DNA of 61,325 nt from Candidatus Calescibacterium sp. (lineage in GTDB: Bacteria; DRYD01), in NCBI GenBank assembly GCA_025057615.1, contig JANXBF010000004.1:1-61325 (forward strand). The letters are read 5' to 3'. The notes beneath the pieces are model-generated. The model searched no databases. It saw only the letters and a list, made by a program, of their open reading frames with translations, and had not been told where the DNA came from. The position numbers and the translations under genes are program-made. Shown piece after piece: positions 60,230 through 61,325 of this stretch (position 1 is the first letter of the stretch; each line of letters starts with the position of its first letter).

Positions 60230-60793
60230 CTATATCATTTTTAACCCACTTAGTTTGTTATTAACTGTTTCCTCAAAATTCCTTAATAATCTATCTAAGT
60301 CTTTCTTTATAGATAAATCAAGTATAATGTTATCACTTATTATCATTGCTCCCCCTATTATTTCAGGATCAATTTTTATATTTTTTATTTTTATTTTTAA
60401 ACCTAAGTTTTCTTCTATTATTCTTATCAATTTTTCCAATTCTGTTTTGTCTATTTCAAAAGCTATACTTATTTCAACTTCTATTATGTTATTGTGTTTA
60501 TTATATAGAGATTTGTAATAATAATATATTTTGGGTAATAATTTTTGCCTTTTTTTATACAACAATAACTTTAAGAAATTTTTTGTTATATTTGAAAAAT
60601 CTACCCTTTTTATTATAATTTCTTCTTTATCAGTTGATGATATTGATAAAGAGTTCCATAATTCTAAGAGTTGTTTATTTTTTTCCAATAGTACCAAAAA
60701 ATTTTTCAGATCTTCTAAAACTTTATCTATTTGATTTTCTTCTTTTGCCTTTTGGAAAAGTGAATTTGCATATCTTGCTGATATTGATAACAT
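60230..60793 (-). CDS. atpH: ATP synthase F1 delta subunit
   Basis: SARYANSLFQKAKEENQIDKV, GGAMIISDNIILDLSIKKDLDRL. Confidence 0.9.
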   Translation of the reverse strand: MLSISARYANSLFQKAKEENQIDKVLEDLKNFLVLLEKNKQLLELWNSLSISSTDKEEIIIKRVDFSNITKNFLKLLLYKKRQKLLPKIYYYYKSLYNKHNNIIEVEISIAFEIDKTELEKLIRIIEENLGLKIKIKNIKIDPEIIGGAMIISDNIILDLSIKKDLDRLLRNFEETVNNKLSGLKMI

Positions 60794-60806
60794 TTTTTAT
60801 ACCCAC

Positions 60807-61304
60807 TCAGTTTTTTTCTATTTCTTTGAGTTTTTCTTTTGTAACCTCAATTATTTTTTTATTTATATTTTGATCAACCACTTCTTTGAGAACTCCTTTA
60901 GCAAGAGATGAAACTATTTCTATATAGGTATTTTTTATTTCATCTATAACTTTTTTCTGTGCCAATTCTATCTCTTTTAATGCTTTGGATTGTATTTCGT
61001 TTGCTTTATTTTGTGCTTCTTCTATTATGTAGTTCTTAATGTTTTCGGCTTCTTTCATTGATTCCTGAATTATTCTCTCTCTTTCTTTATATATTTCGTT
61101 TAATTTGGATTCCAATTCTTGTTTAATTTTTTCTACATCTTTTCTTATTTCTTCAGCTGTTTGAATATTTTTCTGTATAATATTTTTTCTTTCTTCTGTT
61201 ATCATTTTAAAAGGTTTGTAAAATAGAAAATAAGCTAATATTGAAAAGATAACGAAATTAACTATCTGTAATAACAGAGTCCATCCACTTAATATTTCAG
61301 ACAT
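60807..61304 (-). CDS. atpF: ATP synthase F0 subunit b
   Basis: N-terminal TM then long coiled coil: LLLQIVNFVIFSILAYFLFYKPFKMITEERKNII. Confidence 0.92.
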   Translation of the reverse strand: MSEILSGWTLLLQIVNFVIFSILAYFLFYKPFKMITEERKNIIQKNIQTAEEIRKDVEKIKQELESKLNEIYKERERIIQESMKEAENIKNYIIEEAQNKANEIQSKALKEIELAQKKVIDEIKNTYIEIVSSLAKGVLKEVVDQNINKKIIEVTKEKLKEIEKN

Positions 61305-61325
61305 ATATTTTCACTCCCTATTTTG

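Overview
AT-rich bacterial chromosomal window, gene-dense with short or overlapping gene junctions. It is dominated by housekeeping genes: relA/spoT, rho, gmk, rpoZ, proS, ispH, infB, coaD, surE, fabH, rplY, rplQ, rpmH, atpF/atpH and three tRNAs (Lys, Cys, Asn). The two-CXXC protein disulfide oxidoreductase suggests a thermophile, but I cannot assign a species. I see no CRISPR array, prophage, IS element or convincing defence island. The main signals are: (1) operon dispersal: nuoAB alone, HoxF/HoxU-type diaphorase subunits 20 kb apart, atpF-atpH followed by rplQ instead of atpA, infB coupled to a UDP-sugar dehydrogenase, rpmH beside divIVA, and two sugar ABC permease genes 46 kb apart. (2) Two long homologous reading frames that lack any ATG/GTG/TTG start: a MalG-like permease frame running back to the 3' end of tRNA-Lys, and a subtilase frame following nuoB in the same frame, with an additional +1 frameshift in an A run. 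(3) A RapZ homologue whose Walker A reads GISGAGKN instead of GxxxxGK[ST]. (4) A large SpoIVB/S55-type protease-like protein with propeller-like and Ig-like C-terminal regions. (5) Orphan pairs such as hutU with a SufU/IscU-like gene, and a small unknown protein with a HEPN protein. Nothing here clearly qualifies as a wholly new system. All calls come from reading the sequence; no database search was run.
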